Assembly: GCA_903840415.1 (NCBI GenBank)
Contig: CAIMFY010000124.1
Coordinates: 1-47,690, forward strand
Length of the DNA stretch: 47,690 bases
Direction of reading: 5' to 3'
DNA from: an uncultured Opitutia bacterium
GTDB taxonomy: Bacteria > Verrucomicrobiota > Verrucomicrobiia > Opitutales > Opitutaceae
A model generated the notes under the pieces. The model was not told where the DNA came from, searched no databases, and was given only the letters and a program-made list of their open reading frames with translations. The translations under genes were made by a program, and so were the position numbers. Within the stretch, counting starts at the first letter, position 1, and every line of letters starts with the position of its first letter. This document shows positions 1 to 8,646 of the stretch, one piece after another.

Positions 1-157
1 CGGTGAGGAACCGGCGCTTGGCGGCGGTGAGCTTTTCACCGCGGGCGTAGAGCGCAGTAAAGAGCAGTCGTTCGAGGCGCGAGAACAACGCGGCGCATTG
101 CTCCAACGCCGGATCATTATCCGACGTCGTCAGCTTTGCTTCCACGGTGATCGTCAT
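1..157 (-). CDS. TnpB-like transposase (IS605 OrfB type), 5' end only
   Basis: The frame opens with ATG at 157 and stays open for 52 codons to the window edge, so only the N-terminus is visible. It has a short basic/acidic start followed by a segment reading S-R-L-E-R-L-L-F and then L-T-A-A-K-R-R-F-L. This resembles the N-terminal helices of some long TnpB / IS605 OrfB proteins, which are RNA-guided nucleases carried by IS200/IS605-type elements. The catalytic RuvC part would lie outside the window and cannot be checked. A small hairpin sits directly upstream, and a truncated unrelated gene begins within 100 bases, which fits an element boundary. The family call rests on pattern recognition over a short stretch and is tentative. 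Confidence 0.45.
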   Translation of the reverse strand, partial: MTITVEAKLTTSDNDPALEQCAALFSRLERLLFTALYARGEKLTAAKRRFLT

Positions 158-158
158 A

Positions 159-174
159 GTGTGCAAATGCACAC
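159..174. other. Small hairpin upstream of the TnpB-like gene
   Basis: GTGTGC and GCACAC flank an AAAT loop, giving a perfect 6-bp stem with a 4-base loop one base upstream of the TnpB-like ATG. IS200/IS605 elements have subterminal hairpins recognised by their transposase, so this could be part of an element end. It could equally be an operator or chance. Confidence 0.3.
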
Positions 175-250
175 GTTTAGGCGCAATGGCAAGATCTTCC
201 ACCATCAAGTACGGCAAAGTTTCGCGTTAAATGCCCACAAAAGCCCATAA

Positions 251-676
251 AATCGGCAGCTGCTGGCAACCCTCGCGCTGAACAACGCGCTCACAAGCTG
301 GGCGGCCCGCGATTCCGCCGCCAACGCGAACTACGTGGCCACGATGCCTCTGGGCCCATTGCAGCACTCGACGGCCGTTGGCCTTGCCATGCTCCTCGGC
401 TCCCGCGACCCGCAAAGCGCGATCGCATTGGCCCAAGCGTTGCCGGCGGGCGAGACGCGCGCCATCGCTCTCGTCAATGTCGCCAGCGGTTGGGCCCAGC
501 GCGAACCCGCCGCCGCCGCCCGCTGGACCGCGGCCCAAGCCGATTTGCCGCCGCCGGCCCTGCGTGGCGCATTTTCCTATTGGCGACTGCAAGACGCCGC
601 AGCCGCCCAAGCGTGGCTCAAATCGGCCGGTCTCCCCGCGGAGACAAAAGCGCAACTCCGCGGCGGCGTGCGTTGA
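251..676 (+). pseudogene. C-terminal remnant of an Ala/Trp-rich repeat protein
   Basis: The frame is open from just after a stop at 248 to the stop at 676, but it has no convincing start. The only in-frame candidate is a GTG at 335, inside an evident repeat. The translation shows two or three degenerate units of the form A-x-x-W-A-x-R-D/E-x-A-A with a following L-P-x-G-x-x-R, a pattern known from large verrucomicrobial repeat proteins of unknown function. Only the last 140 or so residues remain. The TnpB-like element boundary lies immediately to the left, so truncation by insertion or deletion is the simplest explanation. A short gene using the GTG start cannot be excluded. Confidence 0.5.
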
Positions 677-708
677 CCCCGACGGTCTTCCACCCGAACA
701 ATTATTCC

Positions 709-1791
709 GTGTCAGCGCCCAACAAAATCCTCGTCGCCATGTCCGGCGGAGTCGACAGCTCCGTCGCCGCACTCCTGCTCAAACAGCAGGGCGCAGCGAT
801 CGTCGGCGCTTACATGAAGAACTGGATCAACGAGGACAACGTCGTCGGCGACTGCCCGTGGCAACGCGACATTGAAGATGCCCGCGCCGTCTGCGACCGA
901 CTCGGAATCGAATTTCGCGTTGTGAATCTCATGCGCGATTACCGCGAACGCGTTGTAGCCTATCTGCTCGATGGCTATGCGCGCGGCCTCACTCCCAACC
1001 CCGACATCATGTGCAACCGCGAGATCAAGTTCGGGGTGTTTCGCGCGTGGGCCAAGGAGAACGGCTTCGGCGCCGTCGCCACCGGCCACTACGCGCAGCG
1101 ACTCGAAGTGACTCCCGGCGCCTACGCCCTCCACGAAGGCGCCGATCCCAACAAGGATCAGTCCTACTTCCTCGCGCTCCTTTCCCAGACCCAACTCGCC
1201 GATGCGCGATTCCCAATTGGGCATCTTGCGAAACCAGCGCTGCGGCAACTCGCCCGCGAGGCGGGTCTTCCGACCGCGGAAAAGAAAGATAGTCAGGGAA
1301 TTTGCTTCATCGGCGAAGTGAAGATGGCTGATTTTCTCCGCGCCTATGTGCCCGATGCGCCCGGCCCAATCGTGCGCGCCAGCGACGGTCACACCCTTGG
1401 CGAGCACCATGGCCTCCATTTCTACACGCTCGGCCAGCGGCGTGGTATCCGCATCCCTTCGAACACCGATCACGCCGCCTACGTTGTCGTCGGTAAACGC
1501 GCCTCCGACCGCGCGCTCCTTGTGGCGTTCGATCATCCCGATGCGCCCGGGCTGTTTCAACGCGAGGTGCGCGTGCACTCGCTCAGTTGGATCGGCGAAC
1601 CGATTGCGACGCCGCGCGCGATCGAAGGCCGCGTGCGCTACCGCGATCCACGCGTGCCGTTGGAGTTTCTTCCCGAACGCGGCGGCACGGCGCGCATCAC
1701 CTTTCCCACACCGCAGCGCGGCCTCGCCAGCGGCCAGATCCTGGCGTTCTACGACGGGCCGCGGTTGCTCGGCGGCGGAGTTTACGCGTAA
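709..1791 (+). CDS. mnmA: tRNA-specific 2-thiouridylase MnmA
   Basis: This 360-residue enzyme, normal length for the family, should thiolate U34 of tRNAs for Lys, Glu and Gln in the cytosol, using ATP and sulfur relayed from a desulfurase. The PP-loop SGGVDSS lies at residues 12-18. The nucleophilic cysteine is in the N-P-D-I-M-C-N segment, and the persulfide cysteine is in G-I-C-F-I-G. The A-T-G-H-Y motif and a C-terminal beta-barrel are also present. I chose the GTG at 709 because it places the PP-loop at the usual distance from the N-terminus. The frame is open further upstream, but that region overlaps the repeat-protein remnant in another frame. The gene ends 9 bases from the convergent stop of the HDOD gene. 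Confidence 0.95.
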   Translation: MSAPNKILVAMSGGVDSSVAALLLKQQGAAIVGAYMKNWINEDNVVGDCPWQRDIEDARAVCDRLGIEFRVVNLMRDYRERVVAYLLDGYARGLTPNPDIMCNREIKFGVFRAWAKENGFGAVATGHYAQRLEVTPGAYALHEGADPNKDQSYFLALLSQTQLADARFPIGHLAKPALRQLAREAGLPTAEKKDSQGICFIGEVKMADFLRAYVPDAPGPIVRASDGHTLGEHHGLHFYTLGQRRGIRIPSNTDHAAYVVVGKRASDRALLVAFDHPDAPGLFQREVRVHSLSWIGEPIATPRAIEGRVRYRDPRVPLEFLPERGGTARITFPTPQRGLASGQILAFYDGPRLLGGGVYA

Positions 1792-1800
1792 CGCAAGACT

Positions 1801-3513
1801 TCAGGCGACCGCCGCTTGCCTCGCCCGACCTCGCAGTTCGAGCTTGGCATCGTGGCAGTCGGAGTGGGCCTGCAACTCGTATTTCCGCAGATTGAAACTC
1901 GGGAAGACGTGTTCGCGCAGCACGCGCCACTCTTCCGATTCCTCAATCGACGAGAGGTGTTGCAACGGCGCATCGCCGCCATGACCGAGGTGGTTGTGCC
2001 GACAAAAATCGCGGGAGAGCGAGACCACGCACACCAGTTCAATATCATCCGTAGCCTGCGCCGGCGTGTCGATCCAGCGCATGACATTGATGTAGCTCCG
2101 CGGGAGACCGACCTTTTCGGCGAAGTGCACAGCCAGTTCATTCGTAGTGCAGCCGAGGAATTTCTTTTCGGCCTCGCGCACCGGCACCTTTTCCAAGCGG
2201 GCATATTCGAGCACCGCCTGAAAGCCCATCGGATGGAGGCGGAGCAGCAGGAGCTTGCCCAGATCGTGCAGCAACCCGGCGGTGCCGGCGGCCGACTCCA
2301 AATCGTGAAATTCCATATAGCGGCAAGTATTGCGCGCGAGACGGGAGACACCGTTTTGAAACATCCAATACTGCGGCCAGTTAAATTGCGGGGACACATC
2401 CATTTGGTGCTCGGGCACGGTCACCAGCCCGCGCGCTTGAGAGGACAACTTTAACTCCCCGAGCAACCCGACCGCGAGACGCGGATCGTCGACCACCTGC
2501 GAACTGTCTTCCTGCTGCCGCCGCACGTGGTTCGCAGCGATCAACATTTGCGTGGCGAGCCCCGGATCTCGATCCACCATGTCCATCAGCGGACTGATGC
2601 AGGTCGGATCACCAGTCGCGGACATCTGAAACGCCGCCGCGGCCGAATCGATCACCGGGCAGCCGGCGAGCGCATCGAGGGCGGTATGAAGTTGCGGTAT
2701 CGTGAAGACGGGACAGCGATTTTCCGCCGGCGCGTTGAACCACATCGCCCGGGCCGCCGCGGTGTGCTCGACGTCCACCTCGGTCGAAGTCAAGAATTCC
2801 TCGGGCTCAGGCATGGGATACAGGTGCCGGAAAATCAGATGATCGGCGAATTCCAGCGAGGGCAACCGTTCCAGAAAATCGGGCCACCGACGCTGGACCA
2901 CCAACTCGCCTAAACTGGACAAACATTCCACGACACCCCACGCACCCGCGGCCTCCGCTTGCGCGGACAAGGTGACCAGTTGTTCGTTCACCGCTTTATC
3001 CGCCTCGATCCCCGCGCTCGCCGCGAGTGGCGCAGTCTGCGCTGTCAGCGCTGCACGCAAATCCTCGAGCATGCGATGCAGTTCAGCCGGTTCGAATCCC
3101 ATCAGTTTGCAAAACGATCGTTCCTCCTCGAAGTGACGCGCGCGCCAAGGGTTGCTGGTGCCTTTGGCAATCTCCGCGTAGATGACATCGTCGTGGTAAG
3201 GCTTGATGAGGAAATTCTGCACGCGCAGGTCGAGGGCGCGTTTCACCGCATCGCGATCGCCGTGGGCCGTGTAGAAAACGAAAGGGAGCAGTTTCCGAAA
3301 GGGATCCTGCTTCAGTCGCTGGGCGAGAGCGAGACCGTTGCCGCCGATCTTCAGCTCGGAAAAAACCACGTCGACCTTCACCACGCGGTGGATGAAATCC
3401 CAGGCCTCATCCCCGTTGCTGACCACAGCGAGCCGATGGCGCCCGCGCTGCAGGATGCCGCGCATCGCGAGTTGGGCGACGTCGTCAGGATCGACGAGGA
3501 GGATGTTGGCCAT
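1801..3513 (-). CDS. Pseudo-receiver / HDOD domain protein
   Basis: This is a 570-residue cytosolic signalling protein. Residues 1-125 form a receiver-like domain with the acidic pocket (D8, D10, D11), a T in the F-Y-T-A-H segment and the conserved I-K-P lysine. The expected phospho-accepting aspartate is replaced by Glu53 in the F-S-E-L-K segment. A helical linker follows. The C-terminal half carries an HDOD domain, a degenerate HD fold often found in regulators of motility, stress or cell cycle, with an intact H-D pair at 416-417 in the L-L-H-D-L-G-K motif. Whether it hydrolyses anything is unknown. Glu53 suggests it is not switched by phosphorylation, or that it is locked in an active-like state. 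The upstream FGE-like gene on the same strand ends 126 bases away. Confidence 0.85.
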   Translation of the reverse strand: MANILLVDPDDVAQLAMRGILQRGRHRLAVVSNGDEAWDFIHRVVKVDVVFSELKIGGNGLALAQRLKQDPFRKLLPFVFYTAHGDRDAVKRALDLRVQNFLIKPYHDDVIYAEIAKGTSNPWRARHFEEERSFCKLMGFEPAELHRMLEDLRAALTAQTAPLAASAGIEADKAVNEQLVTLSAQAEAAGAWGVVECLSSLGELVVQRRWPDFLERLPSLEFADHLIFRHLYPMPEPEEFLTSTEVDVEHTAAARAMWFNAPAENRCPVFTIPQLHTALDALAGCPVIDSAAAAFQMSATGDPTCISPLMDMVDRDPGLATQMLIAANHVRRQQEDSSQVVDDPRLAVGLLGELKLSSQARGLVTVPEHQMDVSPQFNWPQYWMFQNGVSRLARNTCRYMEFHDLESAAGTAGLLHDLGKLLLLRLHPMGFQAVLEYARLEKVPVREAEKKFLGCTTNELAVHFAEKVGLPRSYINVMRWIDTPAQATDDIELVCVVSLSRDFCRHNHLGHGGDAPLQHLSSIEESEEWRVLREHVFPSFNLRKYELQAHSDCHDAKLELRGRARQAAVA

Positions 3514-3639
3514 GGAAATGGGTGCGGCGCACGCCGCGGCGGGCGCCCAGACAAGCCGGTCGCCACATCTCTTTTCGACACGAACCGGGCAAAGTTGAGC
3601 GTGACCTCACGCTTAAACGACAGTCTGCGCTCCGGCCAA

Positions 3640-4491
3640 TCAGCCGCCACTGGCCTTGGTCACCGCTGGCGACGCGCCCTGGAACGTGAGCGCGAGGCGA
3701 AAGCCGAGGCGGGCGTGACTGGAGTTCCCGGGAGTCCAATTGCGAAATGCCGAGCGGCAAGCGCCGGCTGCATCGCCCCAACTGCCGCCGCGAACGACGT
3801 AGAATTGTCCCAGCGCCGGTCCCGTGGGATCACTCACCTTGCCGCCCGGATAGCCTGCATACCAATTCGCACACCATTCCCCCACGTTGCCGTGCATGTC
3901 GTAGAATCCCCAGGCATTGGGTCGCTTCTGGGCGACCGAGTGCGTCTGACCGCCACTGTTAGTTTCGATCCACGCCATCGCCGCAATGTCGCCAGCGTAG
4001 ATCCCCGTCGTCCCGGCGCGGCAGGCGTATTCCCACTGCGCTTCCGTCGGCAGCGTGTAACGGTAGCCTTCAGGCAGGCGGCCGGCAGCGCGTTCACGCT
4101 CGGTGAGCTTCCCGCAAAACTCCATCACCAGATCATAAGCGACCTGCTCCACCGGCAGGTCGGAGCCCTTGAAGTGGCTGGGGATCGGAAGGCGGTCCAT
4201 CAACGCCTGCCACTGACTCTGCGTGACTTCGGTCCGGCCGAGCCAGTAACCGTGGGTAAGCGTCACTTCCGTGTCGTCACCAGCGCCATGCGTGCCGCTC
4301 ATTAGAAACTTGCCTGACGCGATCCAAATCATCGCGATCCGCGGAGTGCCGACGGTGAAATTTCGACCAGTCTGGGGGTTCGCCAAGTCGAACTCCGTTG
4401 GTGACGACCGAGCCGGCGCGTCGGCCGCGCTCGACACCAGAGTGAACGCAAGCAAGCCAAGAACAGCAATCAGGCATCGTAACACAGGCAC
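3640..4491 (-). CDS. Exported FGE-sulfatase fold (SUMF1-like) protein, probably non-catalytic
   Basis: The 283-residue protein starts at the GTG at 4491, which gives a clean signal peptide of about 23 residues ending S-S-A-A-D-A. The rest matches the formylglycine-generating-enzyme fold. It has a start strand with W-I-A-S-G-K-F, then R-T-E-V-T-Q, L-P-T-E-A-Q-W-E-Y-A-C-R, M-H-G-N-V-G-E-W-C, R-G-G-S-W and a closing L-G-F-R-L. True FGEs carry a copper-binding cysteine pair after the G-G-S-x motif. Here that stretch (G-G-S-W-G-D-A-A-G-A-C-R) has only the single cysteine preceding the R-S-A-F-R segment, so sulfatase activation is unlikely. Many bacterial members of this fold act as binding or accessory domains. 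It is divergent from the sensor kinase starting at 4618, with a 126-base shared upstream region. Confidence 0.85.
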   Translation of the reverse strand: MPVLRCLIAVLGLLAFTLVSSAADAPARSSPTEFDLANPQTGRNFTVGTPRIAMIWIASGKFLMSGTHGAGDDTEVTLTHGYWLGRTEVTQSQWQALMDRLPIPSHFKGSDLPVEQVAYDLVMEFCGKLTERERAAGRLPEGYRYTLPTEAQWEYACRAGTTGIYAGDIAAMAWIETNSGGQTHSVAQKRPNAWGFYDMHGNVGEWCANWYAGYPGGKVSDPTGPALGQFYVVRGGSWGDAAGACRSAFRNWTPGNSSHARLGFRLALTFQGASPAVTKASGG

Positions 4492-4617
4492 GACTTGGCC
4501 GGAAAAACACCTGCAGTGCAATCGGGAGATTCTGCGGTCGCTACCCCATCGCCTTCGACGATCCCGCCGGGGAAACATTTGGTTGGCGGCTCAGACGCTC
4601 GCCTCTAGTTTTTGTTC

Positions 4618-7600
4618 ATGCGCCCCACCCCAGCCGGATTCTTCGCGGCGCGATTGATGCATAGAGCCCTGAGTTTCGCATTTTTGCTTGGCACTCAGGT
4701 AACGGCGCAAGCGTCGGCACCGTCAAACGAACTTGGCCGCCCGCTCTCGCGGAATTTTCCGCCGGGCCGATCCAAAATCGCCCATCTCTGCCAAGCTGTA
4801 ACTCAAGATGCGGTTGGCTTCATCTACATCGCCAACGGCAACCAGATTCGCCGCTACGATGGCGCCACCTGGAAGTTGATTCCACTTCCGAATGAATCCG
4901 CGGGCGTCCGAAAATTCGCCGTCGCCGCAAACGGCACGGTCTACGCGGGCGGAGCCAGTGTGCTCGGCTATCTTCTCCCGGCGGGCGCGAACCACGACTA
5001 TGTTTCGCTCATCGACCAACTCGCTCCGGCCGATCGCAATTTCGACGATATCTACGACGTGCTCGCGGTCGGCAACGCGGTCTATTTCGCCACCGAGGAG
5101 AAAATTCTGATTTGGCGCGACCGGCATTTCACTGTGGTTCCCTGTCCCACTCCGCCACACTCTCGCGGTGCACGCCTCCACCGCGTCGGGGAAGCGGTCT
5201 ACGTCACTTCGCTCGATCACCCATTGTGCCGGCTCACGCATGACCGACTCGAAGTGGTCGCCGACGATCGGTTGCTGCGGCAAAATCAGATCGTCTCCGT
5301 CGAGGCGGGCGCGGCCGGCACACTCGTGCTGCTCACCGCCGGGCAAGGATTCTTTCAACTCACAGCCGGGCGTATCACGCCATGGCCGATCGACGCCAAT
5401 CGCTGGCTCGCCGGTAAAACTATTTTTCGCGCGCAACGCCTAGGCGACGGCTCGCTCGTCGTGGCGTTCACGTCCGTGAGCGGCGACGGCGGCATGCGCT
5501 TCGCTGCCGATGGGTACTATGTCGGCGCCCTCGATCAATCGATCGGTTTCTATGTCAAAACGCTCCGCGATTTTTTTTGCGATCGTGAGGGCGGTCTCTG
5601 GATCGGCACCGAGACGGGCGTCTTCCGACTCGAGTGGCCGTCCGCAGTGACGGTCTTCGACGTCATTAACGGTCTCGGTCAGGGCGTCGTAGCAGACGTC
5701 GCCCGGCACAACGGTGCGCTCTACGCCGCGACCGCTGAAGGCGTCTTTCGGCTTGTGCCGAGCGACGACCGCGACGGCAGCGCAGCGCATTTCGAACGCA
5801 TTTTCGGCGCCCCTGCTTTTTCGCTAGTGTCCCATCCCCGCGGTCTCCTGGTCCTGGGTTACGCCGATCTATTTGCGCAATCGCCGGGGGGTTTCACCTC
5901 GGTGGCCACGATTCCACCCGGCAGCGGACTCCTGCATCGATCGCGGCGCGATCCCGATCGCGTTTGGATCAGCACGGCCCACGGTATCCAATCCGTGCGG
6001 CACACGCCCCAAGGCTGGCGCGATGAGGGACTCGTGGCTGGCTTTGATGAAAACGCCCGCGAACTCGCCGAGGCCGCGGATGGCGCACTGTGGGCCGCGA
6101 CGTTCGACCACGGTTTGTTTCGTCTCGAATTTGGCGATGGTGACCGCGTTACTCGTGGCGCGCCTCGCATCGAGCGCTTCACCGGCAGCCATGGTTTCCC
6201 GGAGCAATTTCAGCGCGTCAGCACCGCGATCTGGGCCGGCGATCCGGTCATCGTAACCAATTCCACGGCACGGCCGCTGCGTTTCGACGTCGCGTCGCAC
6301 CGCTTCGTGCCGGTGGTTGGCACAGAATCGCTGCCGGCCGACGCCACCGACGACGGCTGGTTGCCCAGCGACAACAACGCCGAGAGCGAAGCCGACGCGC
6401 TGTGGTTGGCGAGCCCCACGAGCATCTACCAAGTGCCGCGTCAGGGTCTGCCCCGACGACTGCCGCGCCTGGTGAAAGAAGCTGCTGGCAAAGTCTCGCA
6501 GATGCGCGAGGAAACCTCCGCCGCGGGCACGGTGCTCTGGATTTGTGGCAGCAACTGCCTTGTGCGCGTCGACGTCGCGCACGCCTTTCCGTCAGCGGCG
6601 CCATTCATGACGTTGCTCACGACGGCCGATGTCCACGAAGGCGACCGTCTCGCTGCCGGGCGCACGGCACTCAAATTCGACTACGTCGCCCTGCGCCATC
6701 AACTCGCCGACTCCGTCGCCTACCAGACTCGGCTTGTCGGCTATGATCGGGACTGGTCGTCGTGGTCGGCCGAACGAGAGCGCGCGTTTACCGGCCTATC
6801 GGCTGGCGGCTACCAATTCGATGTTCGCGCCCGCGATGCCGATGGCCAGATCACCGCGCCCACGGCGCTCGCCTTTACGATTCTCCCACTCTGGTGGCAG
6901 ACGCCGTGGGTGTATTTTGGCGACACGATCGTGGGCATCATATTGATCGGCAGCGTCGTCTGGTTCCGCACCCGGGCATTGCACCGGCGCGCGGCCCGAC
7001 TCGAACTCGTCGTCGCCGAGCGCACCGCCGAACTCGCCCAGAAAAATACCGAACTCGTCCGCCTCAATCGCCTTGAGTTCGACGAAAAAGTCTCCGCCCG
7101 CCTCGCCGAGGAAAAGGCGCGCCTTGAGGTGCTTCGCTATCAGCTCAACCCGCATTTTCTCTTCAACACTCTCGCCTCGATCAGCGCCTCGCTCCCGGCC
7201 GGCCGCTCCACGGCGCGCGCAATGGTCGAGCGCCTCGCCGAATTCTGCCGCCTCACCCTCCACCGCGCCGACGATCGCGAGTGGACGACACTCTGCGAGG
7301 AGATGCGGCTCCTGCGCGCCTACCTCGAAATCGAGCAGTCCCGTTGGGGTGACCTGCTCGACATCGCGATTGACTGCCCGCCCGGGCTCGACAGCGAACG
7401 CCTCCCGCATTTTCTTCTGCTGCCGCTGGTGGAAAACGCGTTGAAATACGGCCGAGCCACCAGCCCCGACCGCGTTGGCCTGCGCCTCGCCGCCCGCCGC
7501 GAACCCGACGGCACGCTCGTCCTCGAAGTCGCCAACACCGGCGAGTGGGTCGACCCCGCGGCCAAGAAGACCGTCGCCTCGCTCGGCATCGGGCTCGACA

Positions 7601-7713
7601 ACCTGCGCGAACGGCTCGCCCGCTACTATCCGCGCGCCCACCAACTCGCGATTTCCCACACCGGCGGCTGGGTCAAGGTGGTCTTGCGCCTCCTCAACTC
7701 GCCCGCAGTGTAA
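4618..7713 (+). CDS. Propeller / Y_Y_Y sensor histidine kinase, LytS type
   Basis: This large membrane sensor has 1031 residues. The N-terminus is hydrophobic and exported; an internal ATG at 4657 would give a shorter signal peptide ending A-Q-A-S-A. Residues 50-670 show repeated two-component-regulator propeller units such as G-G-L-W-I-G-T-E-T-G-V-F. A Y_Y_Y beta-sandwich follows near residues 685-755, then one membrane helix at about 767-787 and a coiled linker. The kinase core is of the LytS / His_kinase class, with the motif Q-L-N-P-H-F-L-F-N-T, phospho-acceptor His846, and an N box L-P-L-V-E-N-A-L-K-Y-G. The topology places the propeller in the periplasm, where related proteins sense polysaccharide breakdown products. 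The ligand is unknown here. The LytTR regulator starts 7 bases after the stop and is the obvious partner. Confidence 0.92.
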   Translation: MRPTPAGFFAARLMHRALSFAFLLGTQVTAQASAPSNELGRPLSRNFPPGRSKIAHLCQAVTQDAVGFIYIANGNQIRRYDGATWKLIPLPNESAGVRKFAVAANGTVYAGGASVLGYLLPAGANHDYVSLIDQLAPADRNFDDIYDVLAVGNAVYFATEEKILIWRDRHFTVVPCPTPPHSRGARLHRVGEAVYVTSLDHPLCRLTHDRLEVVADDRLLRQNQIVSVEAGAAGTLVLLTAGQGFFQLTAGRITPWPIDANRWLAGKTIFRAQRLGDGSLVVAFTSVSGDGGMRFAADGYYVGALDQSIGFYVKTLRDFFCDREGGLWIGTETGVFRLEWPSAVTVFDVINGLGQGVVADVARHNGALYAATAEGVFRLVPSDDRDGSAAHFERIFGAPAFSLVSHPRGLLVLGYADLFAQSPGGFTSVATIPPGSGLLHRSRRDPDRVWISTAHGIQSVRHTPQGWRDEGLVAGFDENARELAEAADGALWAATFDHGLFRLEFGDGDRVTRGAPRIERFTGSHGFPEQFQRVSTAIWAGDPVIVTNSTARPLRFDVASHRFVPVVGTESLPADATDDGWLPSDNNAESEADALWLASPTSIYQVPRQGLPRRLPRLVKEAAGKVSQMREETSAAGTVLWICGSNCLVRVDVAHAFPSAAPFMTLLTTADVHEGDRLAAGRTALKFDYVALRHQLADSVAYQTRLVGYDRDWSSWSAERERAFTGLSAGGYQFDVRARDADGQITAPTALAFTILPLWWQTPWVYFGDTIVGIILIGSVVWFRTRALHRRAARLELVVAERTAELAQKNTELVRLNRLEFDEKVSARLAEEKARLEVLRYQLNPHFLFNTLASISASLPAGRSTARAMVERLAEFCRLTLHRADDREWTTLCEEMRLLRAYLEIEQSRWGDLLDIAIDCPPGLDSERLPHFLLLPLVENALKYGRATSPDRVGLRLAARREPDGTLVLEVANTGEWVDPAAKKTVASLGIGLDNLRERLARYYPRAHQLAISHTGGWVKVVLRLLNSPAV

Positions 7714-7720
7714 TCGCTCC

Positions 7721-8473
7721 ATGCCGCGGGCCCTGATCATCGAAGACGAAACCACCGCGCGCGCCGATCTGTGCGCCAAGCTCGCCGCGCATCCCGACAT
7801 AACCATCCTCGCCGAGGCCGCCACGCTGCGCAGCGCGCAGGCGCTCCTCGCGCGCACTGATTACGATCTCGTGTTTCTCGACATCCACCTCGTCGGTGGC
7901 AACGCCTTCGACCTCGTGCCAGATGTGCGCCCGGAGGCGCGCATCGTCTTCGTCACCGCCTACGACACCTACGCCCTGCGCGCCTTCGAGATCAACGCGC
8001 TCGACTACCTGCTCAAACCCGTCGCGCCCGCGCGCCTCGCTGAGGCGCTCCGCCGTCTCGCCGCTGCTCCCGCCACCAGCGCGGAGGCAACAGCCGAACT
8101 CCCACGCGGCCCCGCCCTGCGGCTCGACGACACCGTTTACCTCCGCTCCGGCCTGCGAGCGCGCTTCGCACCGGTCGCCGACATCAGCGTCATCGCCGCC
8201 CGCGACAATTATTCCGAAGTGCAACTCGCCAGCGGCACGAAAATCTTCCTGCGCAAGAGCCTCAAGGCGTGGGAGGACACGCTGCCCGCTACGCATTTCA
8301 TGCGCGTGCACCGCACGCAAATCGTGAACCTCGCGCGCGTCCTCCGCTACAAACGCGACCCGGACGAGCACACCCTGCTTTACCTCGAAGGCGCCGCCGA
8401 ACCCGTCTCTGCCAGCCGCGATCGCTGGAGCGATCTGCGCGAGCGACTAAGCGCGATCCGCCGCACGGCGTGA
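7721..8473 (+). CDS. LytTR-family response regulator
   Basis: The 250-residue regulator has a receiver at residues 1-120, with the acidic pair in I-E-D-E, phospho-acceptor Asp54 in F-L-D-I-H and the lysine in L-L-K-P-V. A LytTR DNA-binding domain occupies about residues 145-245, recognisable by R-D-N-Y-S-E-V and F-M-R-V-H-R-T-Q-I-V-N. LytTR regulators bind direct repeats at target promoters. The ATG at 7721 follows the kinase stop by 7 bases, so the two genes form one operon and presumably one two-component system. A strong hairpin follows at 8494-8518. The PEP-CTERM gene downstream is a possible target but nothing in the sequence proves it. Confidence 0.93.
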   Translation: MPRALIIEDETTARADLCAKLAAHPDITILAEAATLRSAQALLARTDYDLVFLDIHLVGGNAFDLVPDVRPEARIVFVTAYDTYALRAFEINALDYLLKPVAPARLAEALRRLAAAPATSAEATAELPRGPALRLDDTVYLRSGLRARFAPVADISVIAARDNYSEVQLASGTKIFLRKSLKAWEDTLPATHFMRVHRTQIVNLARVLRYKRDPDEHTLLYLEGAAEPVSASRDRWSDLRERLSAIRRTA

Positions 8474-8493
8474 AGTTCGGCGCGGTTCGGGTC

Positions 8494-8518
8494 GGAGCGT
8501 GTTGGTCCAACGCGCTCC
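8494..8518 (+). terminator. Stem-loop after the LytS/LytTR operon
   Basis: A 10-bp stem (GGAGCGTGTT with AACGCGCTCC, one G-T pair) closes a 5-base loop 20 bases after the regulator stop. There is no T tract, so it is either a factor-dependent terminator or a transcript-stabilising hairpin. A second small hairpin with a GGAA loop lies at 8563-8584, in the leader of the PEP-CTERM gene. Confidence 0.5.
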
Positions 8519-8646
8519 GCGACTGGCCACAGGGGCTCCTCGATTCGCCCCAGATGAATCGCAGCATAGCGCGGAAGCGCTGCTGCTGTTCGCGTGCGGG
8601 AAGTTTCCCCGCGAAGTGCCCCAGGCAGGCTCAAGCAATCCCCACT

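Noticed and set aside
490-708. N-terminal extension of MnmA
   Set aside because: It overlaps the repeat-protein remnant and shows no MnmA-like sequence; GTG 709 gives normal length.
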